Shown here piece after piece: positions 1 to 11,820 of a stretch of 64,000 bases of DNA (the stretch's first letter is position 1; the number at the start of each line of letters is the position of its first letter). The stretch is from Astrothelium macrocarpum (taxonomy: Eukaryota; Ascomycota; Dothideomycetes; Trypetheliales; Trypetheliaceae). The notes under the pieces were generated by a model. It was not told the origin of the DNA and ran no database searches. It saw nothing but the letters and a program-made list of their open reading frames with translations. The DNA lies in the NCBI GenBank assembly GCA_021030915.1, contig JAGEMR010000026.1:248001-312000 (forward strand). Reading direction: 5' to 3'. Position numbers and translations under genes: made by a program.

Positions 1-1260
1 ATAAATAACCAATAAAATAATTGGATATTTCTATTATTTATGGCACAATTAATATTAAATCAGAAAATATTATCAAATACGTAAAAGATATTAATGGAAT
101 ACATTTTAAAACGAAATAACAGAAATCGAATTAGATAAAATATAAAAATATTTTCAGACCAAACATAATAAAATATATCATATAAATTGGAAATTCTGAT
201 ATAAATACGAAAAAATATCAAAAAAAAATAATCAATAAATATTAGCCAAAAATAAAAAAATCAATATCTTCAAAAAAAATGGATTTCAATTAAAAAAAAG
301 AAATAAAATATATTTATTTATCAAAAATCTCAAAAATAAATTATTAATAAAAAAATTGGAATTAATAAAAATCGGATTATTTTTGATATAGAAATAAAAA
401 AGGCTGATGAATTTTAAATTAGAATTATCACGAAATATCAAAATCCATCCAATATTTTATATATTCTTATTCCAATCAGCAGATCCAATAACGCCATATC
501 AAATCATTTTTTATTTCCAATTAGAAAAAAAAAAGAATTTGAAATAAAAAAAATATTCGATTATTATAATAATTTTTATCTGGTCAAATGGAAAGAATAT
601 TCAGATTCAGAAAATATATGAAAAATACAAAAAAATCTAAAAAAATATCAATAAAAGATTAAAAAATTCTATGATTAAAAGGAATTATATTACAGAAAAT
701 CAAATCAATCTCCATTTCTAAAATATTTTTAATTATTTGAAAAAATTATCAACGATTTCTGAAATATTATTATCAAAAAAATTCAGCAAAAAATCTAAGA
801 ATGATATATCGAAATCCGGAATTTCAAAAATTTCATTTATCATATTCCATTATATAAGATTTGTTATCTCATCAATACGAATCTCTTCTATATTTTACAC
901 TTTCTGAATAATAAGATTTTATTATTTCTGATATAATAAATTCATTTACGAATTTAAATAAATAATTCGCGTTATAATCTTTTATTATATTTAAATATTT
1001 TTTTGTATTTTATTTCATAATTAATTCATTTGAATATTGACCTTTTCAAAAATACGATCTGAAACGACCAGATTATAAGAAATCACTCTTTCTATATATT
1101 CGGTACATTTCTCCGAATCCTAAATCAGGTGGCAGGAACAACCATTTTGGATATAATTACGATAAAGATGTATAATAAAAAAAACAGAGAATAATTTCAA
1201 TAAATATTATGCGCGACGAATAGAAGAATAAAAAAAATAAGATTTGGAAATATAAAACGA
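1..1260 (+). mobile_element. RIP-degraded Ty3/gypsy chromovirus remnant
   Basis: This very AT-rich block has no usable ORF, but the + frame starting at 481 still reads as the tail of a Ty3/gypsy polyprotein. Around 541-620 it gives EIKKIFDYYNNFYLVKWKEY followed by SDSENI and a TGA where a chromodomain has a tryptophan codon, then a run resembling the usual chromodomain C-terminal helix. That is the chromodomain found at the end of chromovirus integrases. Stops replacing Trp/Gln codons and the loss of nearly all C and G fit repeat-induced point mutation. The 5' part of the element lies outside the window. Family assignment rests on the chromodomain only. Confidence 0.75.
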
Positions 1261-1761
1261 GGGAATTATAATGACCTCAGAGATACGTCATTATAATATA
1301 TAAACATATGAGGTCACGTGTCAGAGAAGGAGGGGATAGTGTTATAACCATTGAGAGGACCGTGTATACACCCGTGTACCTGCCATATTTCTGGCTCATA
1401 AGACTCACGACATAAGCCAAAAGATTCAGCCTCTGATTTATAAGACTCATAATATGAGTCAAGGAATCTCATCCCTGGCTTATATGACTCACACCCTGAA
1501 TCATAGGATATTATAAAATATATAAAAATGCAATAAAACCCATCTTGACTTCGTTATATTCAAAGCCATTTTCTAAATTAGTCTTTGATAACGTCTTCAG
1601 TAGAATTTTGAATTACCAAATCACATCACTCCTTGCTAGTTCAGTCCTTTACCGACTCACTTCAGAAGCCACCTTGATCCGAAGTAGACTTGACCCCAAG
1701 GATACCTAGGATCATAACAGGTTTGGACGAGAGCAGGCAGTGTTGAGGCTGTGTCGGCCTC
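1261..1761. repeat. Repeat-rich stretch, possible LTR or element edge
   Basis: Between about 1385 and 1500 the motif TAAGACTCA/TATGACTCA recurs several times next to GGCTTAT or its relatives, and a GAGGTCACGTG block lies near 1312. Base composition returns to normal after about 1550. It may be the degraded 3' LTR of the preceding gypsy element, but no matching 5' copy is in the window, so this is inference. No gene is seen. Confidence 0.35.
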
Positions 1762-3171
1762 ATGGTTGCTTTTGTTGGCCGTCTAATCCGCGACCAGGCC
1801 CGTACAACGCAGATAGCTGGTGCCGCCTCAGCCCCTATTTTCTTTATAAATGGCTGTCATTCATACCATGAAAAAATCCATCAACGATTCACGGTGCAAA
1901 TGCCTTCTACACCAAGGACATTGTTCCCAATTCTTGGGAATTCGTACGCAGCCAGCTTACTTACCCCTTCTCATGTAGTAAGAGAGTTTGCTGCTTCGCT
2001 TTGGAATTGTCAAACTTCATCTACTAAGCTAGAGCAAGCACTGCTGACTTACGATGCCTATTATCGGGACGAGTGCCACCACTTGGATCATTCGTTGCAA
2101 GCTGCGAAGACGCATCAACATTTAGTGGACATAGTACGGCAAATCAGCTTGCACAAAACGCTGCCAAAGAGTGAGCTACAGGCCCGAATCGAGGAAATAC
2201 TGGGTCCCGTAAATGTTGAAATCGAGGGTCTCCTCAGTTCCATTGAAGTCGCTATGAGACTATGGCTCATGGTGAATATTAACAGCACAGAAGCAAATAT
2301 TAAAGGCTATACCTCAATAAAAACATCTTTAGCTTGGCCGGAGGACCTCTTGATGGAATTAGACGGAACAGGTCGGATACCGCATTTAAGCAAGGAATTG
2401 AACTAAGGAAGCTCAGGAGGAAACAGCAGCAAACAGGGCCTTAAATGCTGTTTCTCCTGATCTCCACACTAACGGACTAATTGCCTAATTAGGAAATAAT
2501 GAAGCTAACGCCGGAGATTACAAGAGTGGATTGCCCAACATTATCACCTCTCTATTACTGGAGTCATTGCGAACCGTTTCAAACAGAGAGGTTACACGTA
2601 TGCCACACGCAAGAGCCAATTCAGCAGGAACTTGAATGTCCATAGTCTTGAGAAAATTGGTGGATACCGCATCTTATGGACGAATAATGTTCTCGACCAT
2701 CTCGCCATGAAGGACGACAACGCTGTAGCTATTTTCAATACAGCATCTGCCCTGCATCTCATTAGCAACTCCGCAGGCGATATTTTTCCTCCGGGCTTTA
2801 TCGACGAGACTCTACGAACTATCGCCTTGTTACTTCCCAGCTCCGACGCAGCTTGTAATAAATGGATGAAAACCATGGAAAAGACGCAAAATCTTGACCC
2901 CGGAATCCGAGAGCTCCCATCTGCTCCCCGCAACGTCGAAGCTTACACGTACTGGCGTGATCGTCTCCTAATTATTGAAGAATCGTTTGATCAACATGAA
3001 CCGGCAAGTCTATCGCAGTGGTACCATGACCGACGGAAGAAGGTTCAACTATATACGTTCTGGGTTGCTATTGCGGTTCTAATTCTTACAATTATCTTTG
3101 GCCTCATATCCTCTGTTGCTTCTGTTGTGCAAGCTTGGGCATCTGTAAAGGCGCTCAATAGAAGCTCTTAA
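1762..3171 (+). CDS. Unrecognised fungal protein with C-terminal membrane helix (two-exon model, possibly decayed)
   Basis: Two blocks in different frames appear to be one gene. Block one (ATG 1762 to a stop at 2406) encodes 214 aa and includes the segment EVAMRLWLMVNINS. Block two is open from about 2509 to the stop at 3171 and includes IGGYRILWTNNVLDHL, FIDETLRTIALLLPSS, YWRDRLLIIEE and a hydrophobic segment (roughly WVAIAVLILTIIFGLISSVA) just before the end. This arrangement recalls a widespread fungal hypothetical family with a charged W..DRR..V segment before one C-terminal transmembrane helix; no function is known to me. A clean splice joining the blocks was not found: a weak donor is possible near 2371 and an acceptor near 2523. 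It lies beside a RIP island and may be a pseudogene. Confidence 0.5.
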
Positions 3172-3357
3172 AAGCCGTCATTCGACAAATGACCATAAAC
3201 ACAATCTTTTCGAGCACATTACTGTTTTCTACAATTCATAGAAATCGAATTCTGTTTAACAAGACTCAAACATGTCCATATAACCATACATATGTGTCTC
3301 CGACGTTGGCCATAAGTCAGAGTTAACAAAATACAGTGACACACCTATCATCCACCT

Positions 3358-3625
3358 CTAGCTGATTGGTCTCTTTGGATCATGTCTCTTTCTCCTTGAG
3401 AATGATCCAAAGTGCTTTTGAGGAACACCAGATTTTGGTTGGGCTCCTTGTATCCGATACTCTGGAATGTAGGTGACGTATGACATGAGTCGCTTGAAAA
3501 TAGCTGGCTTGGCTTGAAGAATCTCGGAGCCCCAGAATTTATAGGAAATGATTGCTGTAAAATCAATTGATAACAAGACGTCCTCGTTTTCACAGCCACC
3601 GAATCTGCGGAAGACACTGGAGTTT
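3358..3625 (-). CDS. Possible 3' exon or gene fragment, unknown
   Basis: On the minus strand a frame beginning just after a possible acceptor (CTCCAG, near 3625) reads through VFRRFGGCENEDVLLSIDF, then AIISYKFWGSEILQ and a basic tail to a stop at 3358. It looks protein-like rather than random, with mixed hydrophobic and charged blocks and few low-complexity runs. No convincing upstream exon or start was found, so it may be the remaining 3' exon of a broken gene. I do not recognise the family. Confidence 0.3.
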
Positions 3626-4346
3626 CTCTTTGGTTATCGAGACTTGAGTAGGCCATTTCCTGAAAATCCTTTACAGGCATCATTGATTAAATGGAGCTTC
3701 TACGCCTCTCGCAACTTGAAGGCAAAAGGAAAGCATGAATTAGGGACAATGGCTATAACGGGGCGGAAGGATCACCTTCCCAGCATCGTCTCTTACTTTT
3801 AAAATGTCACAGAGCCACATTATCCTTGCCTACAGCAGATGTACTTTCGTCTCCGTATCGAACTTTCCAGGACATAGGCGCCTTTTGAAGCGGAATGCCG
3901 AGTTGTAATACAGACTGCGATGGGACAAAAGCGTAGTAACAGGTCGGTTTCGATTATTTGCGTTATAATAAATATAACAAAATTAATTTTTAATTTTTCT
4001 TTTTCTTATTGTGAAAAACATTCCCTATAACGACTGAGACGTTGATCAGTACTTTAAGCTGCAAAGGTAGTTTTTGGCTATTAATTGAATTTGATTTTAT
4101 CACGAAATCTAATAATAGGCTATTGTTGTTGTTGTTGTTGTAGAGGTGGGTAAATTCCGTTGCGTGAATTGGAGTGTGCACACCGGCCGACCGAGGACAT
4201 CACAGCATCTTCTTTGCTCACCACAACGAACACTCTTCTAGACCTACGGCTGCGGCTGAATGGATCCTCGGTGTTAAGAAGATAAGCAAGCTGTTGTTGA
4301 CGTTGCACGATGCACCATAGCGATCTGCCTCAATCAGCTACTCAAC
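3626..4346. other. Intergenic, with (TTG)n microsatellite
   Basis: No gene is supported here. A trinucleotide run of six TTG units lies at 4123-4140, about 200 bp upstream of the next start codon; it could sit in the 5' UTR or promoter of the Rrn5-like gene. Confidence 0.5.
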
Positions 4347-6659
4347 ATGGAGACGAGCTTGGCTGAAAGCAGTGCGGAAGCTGGAGAAGCAGTCATTGAC
4401 CCTCGTCTGCTGGCGCTACAAACAACAGACAACAGTGATTCCGATGTTAAATTAGACACATCAAAGGAGGAAGACCTCTCAGCATGGTTTGTAAATGGAG
4501 TACCATCCTGGGAGAGGAGGCTCATTCGCCTCCAGCCCTCTATGGCCCGCCTCGACAAAAGGCTTATTTACTTTGTTTCTGAAGGTCATCGGCTACTTCT
4601 AAATTCAGACATAGAAGAGATCGCTGGTGTTGGTTTCATGAAAATTGAAGAACCGCGCAGGATCCAATTCCAGTTAGGTGCATCTGAATGGACTCGAATA
4701 GAGTACGAAACTTTCATTCGCGCCGTGGCAAGAAAGGGTAAAAATGCCGTCAAAGACATCGCCAACACTGTTGGGTCCAAGTCTGAAGTTGAAGTCCAAT
4801 GTCTACTGCTGCACCTCAGCATGGCTTCTGAACAAAAATCCTCCCGTCCAAACCCTCACATCCAACCTACGATCCATATCGACTCCATGACTGATATTCC
4901 AGCGGCAGTTGAGGTCAGTGACGAGTGCTGCCAAGCCCTTGATAGGGCAGCAACTGCCTTGTCTTGGTTCCTGGACAAGAACGATATTGGAGTCGAGAGG
5001 ACGACACACGGAGAGAATTGGTTACTGGACCGTAACATGGCCGAGATGCTAAGCAGAGCCTATGGACGTGAAGAGAATGAGCGCCGTGAACTTGAGCCTG
5101 ACGCGGACTCCGGAGAAGAAGGTGGCGATGATTTACACGATGAGGAGGAGGATATTGACAACCTTCTGATAGACGACGAATCTAGCACAGATTCATACAC
5201 AGAGAGTCACCCAGAGACAGATTCCGATATCGCTCCCGTTGACCTACTCGAGGATCAACCTGCCCACAGGCCACATATAAATGTTAAGGAGCCGAGCTCT
5301 GCCCCGCAAAATTTTAGTCAAGAAGACGAAGACCGCGAACGAGCTGCCCTGGATTACTGGCCTGGTGGAAGACTCTTTAATGCTCCCAACTGGCTCGCAC
5401 TTATGCGTGATCTCTATATGTGTCAGATTCCGCCTGATGAGCCATACCTACTAGGAACGGCCCCGAACTGGCGAGCACTGGCGGTTCAAGGGCAGGAGCC
5501 TTCCATTTTCTACACGGCATTCTCGGACTTTTACAATCTCGCCGTGAACATCATTCGCCGACTCGTTCGAGTTTGTATCAACCAGGCATTCTCACGTGTT
5601 CGAGCGTTTGATAATCGTTTACGACAGCGAAGATGTTCACGGCCAAGTATTGACAACCCAGAGATTGAGCTTGATGACGCCATAGCCGCCATAGAGACTC
5701 TAAACATGCCCCGGAACTCTGAGCATATCTTTGCAAGAGTGCCGAGAAAATTCAAGCTTGCAATAGGTGGAACAGGGAAAGCGCAAGTGGATTTTGTCAT
5801 TTTCAGAGAGGGCAGAAAAAAATCGAGTTATCATCAATTTGAGCAAGTGGCAGGAAGTACATCTTATAGGGAGGAATATAAAAAAGCGCATGCAATTGTG
5901 GCAGCAGCCGAACAATCCGACTCCTATTCTGAGAGTTTGGGTGAATCAGACGTTAAAAGTGCAGAGGACGAAGAGCAGGACGACTCGGATCATAATCCTG
6001 TTACTGCCAAAGACTTGGCAAGTAGCAATGCAAAGCATCAAACGGAGGAACATCGAGCTGCAATCGACCTAGGATTGGATCCCATCACAGAAGCTTTCGA
6101 CCGAGCCCAAGACACCCGGGAAGAGCTTGAGCTCTGGAAGGCGCTTGGAATCGATCCCCCGGAAGAGGTCAAGAACAGGAGCGCAGAATTCTCGTTTGGT
6201 CGCCCAGCAAGATTCGCCTCGAGGCAACGAGCGTTGCAAAGAGTAGCCGAGGATTGGAGGGATTGGACAGACTACCGGGCAGAGTGGGAATCGTACGGAC
6301 ATCATCACATCGGTCGGAGACATTTCATTGCCACGGAAATCCGTATGTGGAATCGACGTGAGAAGCGTCTCAAGAGAAAGCGAGGGAATTCAAAGGCGAA
6401 AGCAGCAAGAAAGCGTCAGAAGATGGAACAACAACGTGAATCTGGCAATGATGAGCTTATTACCAGCAATGAAGACGAAGCAGAGGAGACGGACAATAGT
6501 GAGCCTGAAGTAAGCGAGGAGGACTATGGGAGCGATGAAGGTTCGGATCTGGATGAACCTGGAAGTCCCAGTCAGGCCCCAAAGTATCCCACGCCTCCAC
6601 TAGGCGAGAACATGTCAGACGACGACGAAGGCACCAGCGAAGAGTCTGAGGACGACTGA
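4347..6659 (+). CDS. Rrn5-like RNA polymerase I upstream activation factor subunit (SANT/Myb domain)
   Basis: A single-exon 770-aa protein. Residues about 110-165 form a SANT/Myb-type unit: SEWTRIEYETFIRAVARKGK then DIANTVGSKSEVEVQCLLLHL. The sequence GSKS.EV, followed by a hydrophobic helix, is characteristic of the fungal Rrn5 family, which binds rDNA upstream elements as part of the UAF complex. A long acidic stretch follows (about 250-300), and the C-terminal half contains a basic K/R-rich run (about 680-700) and a Glu/Asp-rich tail. Budding yeast Rrn5 is much shorter, whereas longer acidic versions occur in filamentous fungi. Start chosen at the first in-frame ATG; the nearby N-terminus is not conserved enough to test. 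The SANT call is firm, the Rrn5 identity is moderate; another SANT chromatin factor is possible. Nuclear or nucleolar location is inferred. Confidence 0.65.
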   Translation: METSLAESSAEAGEAVIDPRLLALQTTDNSDSDVKLDTSKEEDLSAWFVNGVPSWERRLIRLQPSMARLDKRLIYFVSEGHRLLLNSDIEEIAGVGFMKIEEPRRIQFQLGASEWTRIEYETFIRAVARKGKNAVKDIANTVGSKSEVEVQCLLLHLSMASEQKSSRPNPHIQPTIHIDSMTDIPAAVEVSDECCQALDRAATALSWFLDKNDIGVERTTHGENWLLDRNMAEMLSRAYGREENERRELEPDADSGEEGGDDLHDEEEDIDNLLIDDESSTDSYTESHPETDSDIAPVDLLEDQPAHRPHINVKEPSSAPQNFSQEDEDRERAALDYWPGGRLFNAPNWLALMRDLYMCQIPPDEPYLLGTAPNWRALAVQGQEPSIFYTAFSDFYNLAVNIIRRLVRVCINQAFSRVRAFDNRLRQRRCSRPSIDNPEIELDDAIAAIETLNMPRNSEHIFARVPRKFKLAIGGTGKAQVDFVIFREGRKKSSYHQFEQVAGSTSYREEYKKAHAIVAAAEQSDSYSESLGESDVKSAEDEEQDDSDHNPVTAKDLASSNAKHQTEEHRAAIDLGLDPITEAFDRAQDTREELELWKALGIDPPEEVKNRSAEFSFGRPARFASRQRALQRVAEDWRDWTDYRAEWESYGHHHIGRRHFIATEIRMWNRREKRLKRKRGNSKAKAARKRQKMEQQRESGNDELITSNEDEAEETDNSEPEVSEEDYGSDEGSDLDEPGSPSQAPKYPTPPLGENMSDDDEGTSEESEDD

Positions 6660-6930
6660 GTTTTGTAGCTTAAGCACGATAAATCTCTGTTTCTTAGTAC
6701 CTTGCATGTCTGGCTATACTTTACAATAGCACCAAAGGAATGAGAAATAGAACTGACTACGGTAGTCATTAGCTGGGGTTATGCTTGAAAGTGAGGTTCT
6801 ACGTGTTCAAGCAGGAAGATTTGGTACTGATTTTAAAACGGAACTGAAGTAGTACGCTACTATCGTGCTTAAATAGATAATATCATATGTACAGAGTAAC
6901 ACTTAGTCGTACAGAATCCTTCGTAATGCA

Positions 6931-9579
6931 TCACCTTTCCTCACCACCATCTACTTGACGAATTTCATCATTCTCTTCAATCGCCTTCATCTTACTCTTC
7001 TCATAGTCGTTGCTCTCCGTCTTACCATCATTCCGTTTCTCATGCTTCCGAGTCTGGCTCCGGATATACCTCGTCATACTCTCACACAACCTGTCTAGAA
7101 CAAACTCCGCCTCCGATTGCCCTGCCATCATCGGACTGTCTTCACCAATCCAATCCCACTCGATTAGTCCATCCTCTTCCTCATCGTCGATTTCCTCGCG
7201 CCCGCGTTTTGACGTGAATCGTATCAGTCGTGTAAACTCGACCCAATCCTCATAGGTATAGCGCTTTTGATCGTTGCTGTCGAGTTTGAGGTCATTTGCT
7301 GCTTTGCGGATCGCGCCTGCTAGTTTCTTTGCCAGTGCATGCTCGCTGAGTCGTTCTGTGGCAAGTTTGTCAATCGTGGGTGTCTGCATGGCCTGATCAT
7401 CCACGTCTGGGCCAGTCTGAAATCCTTCCTCGACTCGTTTGTTCGCTTCCTTCGCGTCTTTACGTTGCCGTATCCAGTTAAGTAGCCACGGATTCTCGTT
7501 TAGGAATGCCCTCCAAATGCCCTTTTTGGGCAATAGTGTCCAATCCGCGACGGTGAAAGTGCCTTCTTTGAACCCCGAAATGACGGTATCTCCCATATGT
7601 GAAATCAGGACAGTCATCGTTGGTACAGCAACTAAGCTCCATAGTATAAAGACTGGTCTTCCAGCGTTACTTTTGGGAGTATAGTCTCCGTAGCCAATGG
7701 TTAATAGTGAAACATAACAAAAATACAGAGCTTCAAAATAGTTCATCTGCTGGTGGTTCCGTTCAATTTGCCAGAATACAATAGCACCAACACACCACAA
7801 AATCGCAAAAGCAGTAACAGACATGGTCAGAGCAGTCCATTGTTTAAACTGTACAGTCGATTTCTGGATCTGGCGCATTGCGTTGAACCGATCCCTCTCT
7901 TCGCGCAAGAGAAGCAACTTGGGTTTGCGAACTCTTGGTAAACTAGCGACTTTCTTCAAATTCTGAAAGTTCAAGGTTCCCTGACGCCGCGGCTTGGATG
8001 GGCTTGAGATTTCAAGCTTTTCAGGACCTGGGCTGGTTTCATCGGCATATCGAAGAGTTCGAGCACGCTCTCTCATGTTGAAGGGCATAGTGATGCTACT
8101 CGATCGCCGCCGATCTGGTGTAGGAATTGGAGGTCGATGCCGATGGGGATTGTCCACTTGAACTCCAGTACGCTCTTCTAGCTCCAAGGAATCAGTCACA
8201 GAGCGACCGACGGTGCGTACGCGTGCCCTTTGAACGTGACCTTTGATGATCTTGTCCTGACCGAGTTCGCTAGTGAAGTTACTGATACTGGAGATAACTA
8301 GACCAAGCATGATGATGCCTCCCACAGAATATGGTAAGACGAGGCCTCTTCCAACATTATCGGTAGGGACAAGATCTCCGAAGCCAACGGTAAGAATTGT
8401 GACATCGCAAAAGTACAGACCATCCACATAACTCCACGGCGTTTGTCCCCATCTGGTCTCAACTGCAGAGAATACGGCAGCACCACCGGCCAACCAAACG
8501 AAAAATAGATATGTCTGCAAGATAAGATTCCGTTGGTCATCAGTCAAAGCGAAATGTTGGTGGTAATGGCCGAGAAAATAACCAAGCATATTTATCATCA
8601 AAAGCATTGAACAGATAAAGTAAAGGACCGCGGCAATAACTGCGTACCAAAATCCCTGACTGTATGTTTCCGTCGGCTCAGTAGGTGGAACATGGACTGC
8701 CATTGACACGGTAATACCTGTGAGCTGGCGAATGTTAGCTTCTTTTGAACTATCCATCCTCTCCAGTCATGATAGGCTTTCTTGGGAGATACACTCCCAA
8801 AAGAGTTTTGATCTTCGAGAAGGATAAAGTTCGACAATCGACTTACAATAGCAGTCGCGATATACCACAAGATGATAGTCATAGGCAATGCGATGATATA
8901 ACGGATCGTGCTTGTAAAATTGCAAAACAGAAATATTTGACCAAGGAAGCCAAAAATCAAGGAAACCGCATTAAGCCAATAACACCATCGTGGATCTGGA
9001 AATGGATTGCCCTCCAGGTCTGGCAGAAGATCCGCGGGATTGGCACTCCCACTTGCGGGTATCAAGCTCATCCGCCATGATGTGACCAAGGCAGCTATGG
9101 ACAAAACATTTGCCAGGGGTCCTAATGTAGCAGCTAGGAGTCTATCAAAGAAGTCAGCATTGAGTCTTTTCCCTACACCAAATGACCAATTGCAAATCCA
9201 GGAATGGCTAAAGAAGTCTTAACTTACGGTATTGCTGTTGACGCTACCCACCAATCCCTAAAAAGAAACCTTGGTTAGTTGTCGCGGTTGACCGGTGAGG
9301 AGTTTTAGCTCAATGCCGAGCTTACTGTTCGCCATGTTCTTCATAAGCGTGTCCGTGCAAATGGACCAAATGATGAACCTTTTCGTTTGATTTCTGCCCT
9401 TTAATCGTAGTCTCTCCATCTGTCTGCTCGTTTACCGTCGTGACTTCATCTTGGTCCGGTTGTTGGGCACTGTCCGGTTTGCTGAGCTCACGATTGTCGT
9501 CGATTGAATTCCAGTGTCTGTCGTTGTTTGTTGATCCATCAATTGGAGTCGAACCCGAGAATGATGGAGACGAGCTCAT
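6931..9579 (-). CDS. TOK1: TOK-type outward-rectifying two-pore potassium channel
   Basis: Hand-spliced from four exons: 9579-9326, 9257-9228 (a 30-bp micro-exon), 9141-8847 and 8724-6931, giving 790 aa in frame. All introns have GTAAGT/GTAAGC donors and YAG acceptors. Two pore loops carry potassium selectivity filters, TVGFGD near residue 310 and TIGYGD near residue 538, each after the FCDVTIL/FCYVSLL pore helix. Hydrophobic segments before, between and after fit the eight-helix (S1-S8) TOK topology found only in fungi, where the channel releases K+ at the plasma membrane on depolarisation. A long hydrophilic linker separates the two pore modules and the C-terminus is charged and cytosolic. 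The micro-exon codes DWWVASTAI, at the start of the first membrane segment. The 5' end faces the 3' end of the ETF-alpha gene. Confidence 0.95.
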
Positions 9580-10260
9580 GTTCGATTGATTGCCAATTAT
9601 TACGACTCATTACAATAGACTTTGGCCAGATGGAACAGCCAACGAAAGTCTATGACAAGGGCTTACGAGTCTTCCTTACTACTGATTAGTGGTCCGGTGA
9701 CCTGGTAAAGATTGTGACCCCTGAAAAGTCTTCCAGTCCTCCGAGGAGGTATATCAGAAAACGAATTAGCAAAACAAGATAACGATGAAAAGGCTTGGTA
9801 TTAAGTCTTTGGCGGATGGCGGCTCAGTCGAGAAGATATTGCCACTAAGAATGCATTTCCCTATGATAAGAACTTGATTATGGGGCGGCTTGACCATGCC
9901 AGGAATGTGGCTTTAATGCGAGCCCGTAGCTAGTGATTGCCACAATCACATCGCGCGTGGGACCAAATGTGAGATCTGATAGGTAATTGTAGCCGCCATC
10001 TTCGTCATCTGCTTTGTCCTGATCGATCCTGGTCAATTCATTGCGATTTGAGCGTAGTGGCGACTGATTAGTGGCTTTAGTGCTTCGGAGTCCGGGGTAG
10101 ATTGATTGAGAAGATCGGTCGTTGGCGCCGATAGAGTGCCGGCTTCTCGATCAACCCAGCGAAGATCTATTGAGATCTGATCCAAGGATTCTTCCAAGTC
10201 TTACAATATGTACATTGATTAATCAAAGTCTACAGTGGGTAGTCTATCTTTGCCCTGGCT
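9580..10260. other. Intergenic, upstream region of TOK1
   Basis: 681 bp containing the TOK1 5' UTR/promoter on the minus strand and, at its far end, the 3' end of the ETF-alpha gene. No repeat, RNA gene or ORF with recognisable content is seen. Confidence 0.5.
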
Positions 10261-11439
10261 CTACTTTTTCAGCTTCTCCGTAAGTTCGGGAACTTTTTCA
10301 AACAAATCCCCAACCAAACCAACATCAGCCACCTGGAAAATGGGAGCATCTGCATCCTTATTGATGCATGCTATGACCTTGCTATCTTTCATACCTGCCA
10401 GATGCTGGATGGCTCCTGAAATGCCAGCGCATAGGTACAACTGAGGTGCAACGTTCTTTCCCGTTTGTCCAACCTGCAAGCTGTTGTCCGCAAAACCACT
10501 GTCTACTGCTGCTCTTGACGCTCCAATGGCCGCATTCAATGCGTCAGCCAATGGTGGAATCAGCTTATCGAACTGTTCCTTGGACTTCAATCCTCTGCCA
10601 CCAGAGACAACTTTGTCTGCTGTTGCAAGGTCTGGTCGATCAGACTTGGCTAAATTCTCCGATACCCATTCCGTAGAACATTCTGCATTTGGGTCGTCAC
10701 CCGCCTCAGTCGCTGCATTTCCTCCCTCGGTTTCTGGAGCTGGGAAGGCTGTGCCTCGAACTGTTATTATCTTTGTCTTGTCGGATGTTTGAACTGTGAG
10801 GATGGCATTGCCGGCATAGATTGGTCGTACAAAGGCTATCGGATGCCTGTCAGCTGTTTGTATTACTCAGGGTTCGTTGCCGAGCATGCTTACTATCTTC
10901 GCCTTGAATTTCAATGACATCTGAAATTTGTTGAGAGTCCAAGAGAGCGGCGACTCGGGGCATCAGATTTTTGCCAAATGCCGAATGACCGGCCAGAATA
11001 TGAGTGAAGCCGCCTTTCTCTATATTTTTAACCAGTAACGGAGCGAAGTTCTCAGGAAGGCCCTAATGATGCCAAGCAGTCTTAGCAATCTCGAAACTAG
11101 ACTCAATTCCTCCAATAGCTCTGAGCGAATGTCTACCTTGTCATATGCTCCATTATTCACAAAGATGATTTTCTCTAAGCCTTTGACCTTGGCGAGCTCT
11201 TCGACGACTGAATCGGTATTGCTGCCTGCAACAAACCCTGTCACAGAGCCTCCGAGCTTTTGTGCTGCAGTGACAGCGGCAAGAGAAGAAACATTGAGTT
11301 TTCCTTCACGCTGTTCCAGAACAGCTAGTGTGGATAGTAATCGGGATACTGAGGATATGCGGTGGAGCGGACAAGGCCCATTCTGCCGTCGAAGCAATCG
11401 AAGCGACCGGACGCCCGTCCCTCGACTGGCCACAAACAT
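10261..11439 (-). CDS. ETFA: Electron transfer flavoprotein alpha subunit, mitochondrial
   Basis: Three exons (11439-11137, 11062-10894, 10835-10261) give 348 aa in frame; introns are 74 and 58 bp. The N-terminus (about 35 residues) is rich in Arg and Ser and lacks acids, as expected of a mitochondrial targeting peptide. The N-terminal nucleotide-binding-like domain contains HILAGHSAFGKNLMPRVAA. The C-terminal FAD domain carries the family signature LYLCAGISGAIQHLAGMKDS and continues with KVIACINKDADAPIFQVAD, the classical flavin-binding motif. The protein pairs with ETF-beta and passes electrons from acyl-CoA dehydrogenases to ETF-ubiquinone oxidoreductase in the matrix. Yeast counterpart is AIM45. 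ETFA shares a 381-bp divergent upstream region with the chromatin remodeller gene. Confidence 0.96.
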
Positions 11440-11820
11440 GTTGTGTCCAGGCTGGTGTCAGACGAAAGAACGGGAGGTGACATAGCTGGAGAGGACCGGA
11501 AGAGTCCCCCGCCATGCGTGACCGAGGCAAAACGTAGGCCTACCAATCACGAAGCAAAACCGCTTATGTAATCGGATCCGTCTCCGAAATCAGCGCAACG
11601 CCAGGAACGCGACCAGGAGCTAACGAGGCTTTGCTATACCACCAAGCGCGTCTGTCGCATCGCCATTACCCAAGCCACATCTTTTTCTCGTCTTCTCACC
11701 CTCGCAGCATTGCCGATACTGACCGTCTTCGGAACCGTTCCTGCCCATCGCTCTACATGCGCGCTTTCTCCATCAAACTTCTACAGCCCGAGCACGTATA
11801 GTAAATAGTCTCTTGCCATA
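11440..11820. promoter_or_regulatory. Divergent promoter region between ETFA and the SWIRM-subunit gene
   Basis: 381 bp separate the two ATGs, transcribed away from each other. It must hold both 5' UTRs and core promoters. C/T-rich patches occur near 11690-11710, close to the rightward start. No specific factor site can be assigned from sequence alone. Confidence 0.5.
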
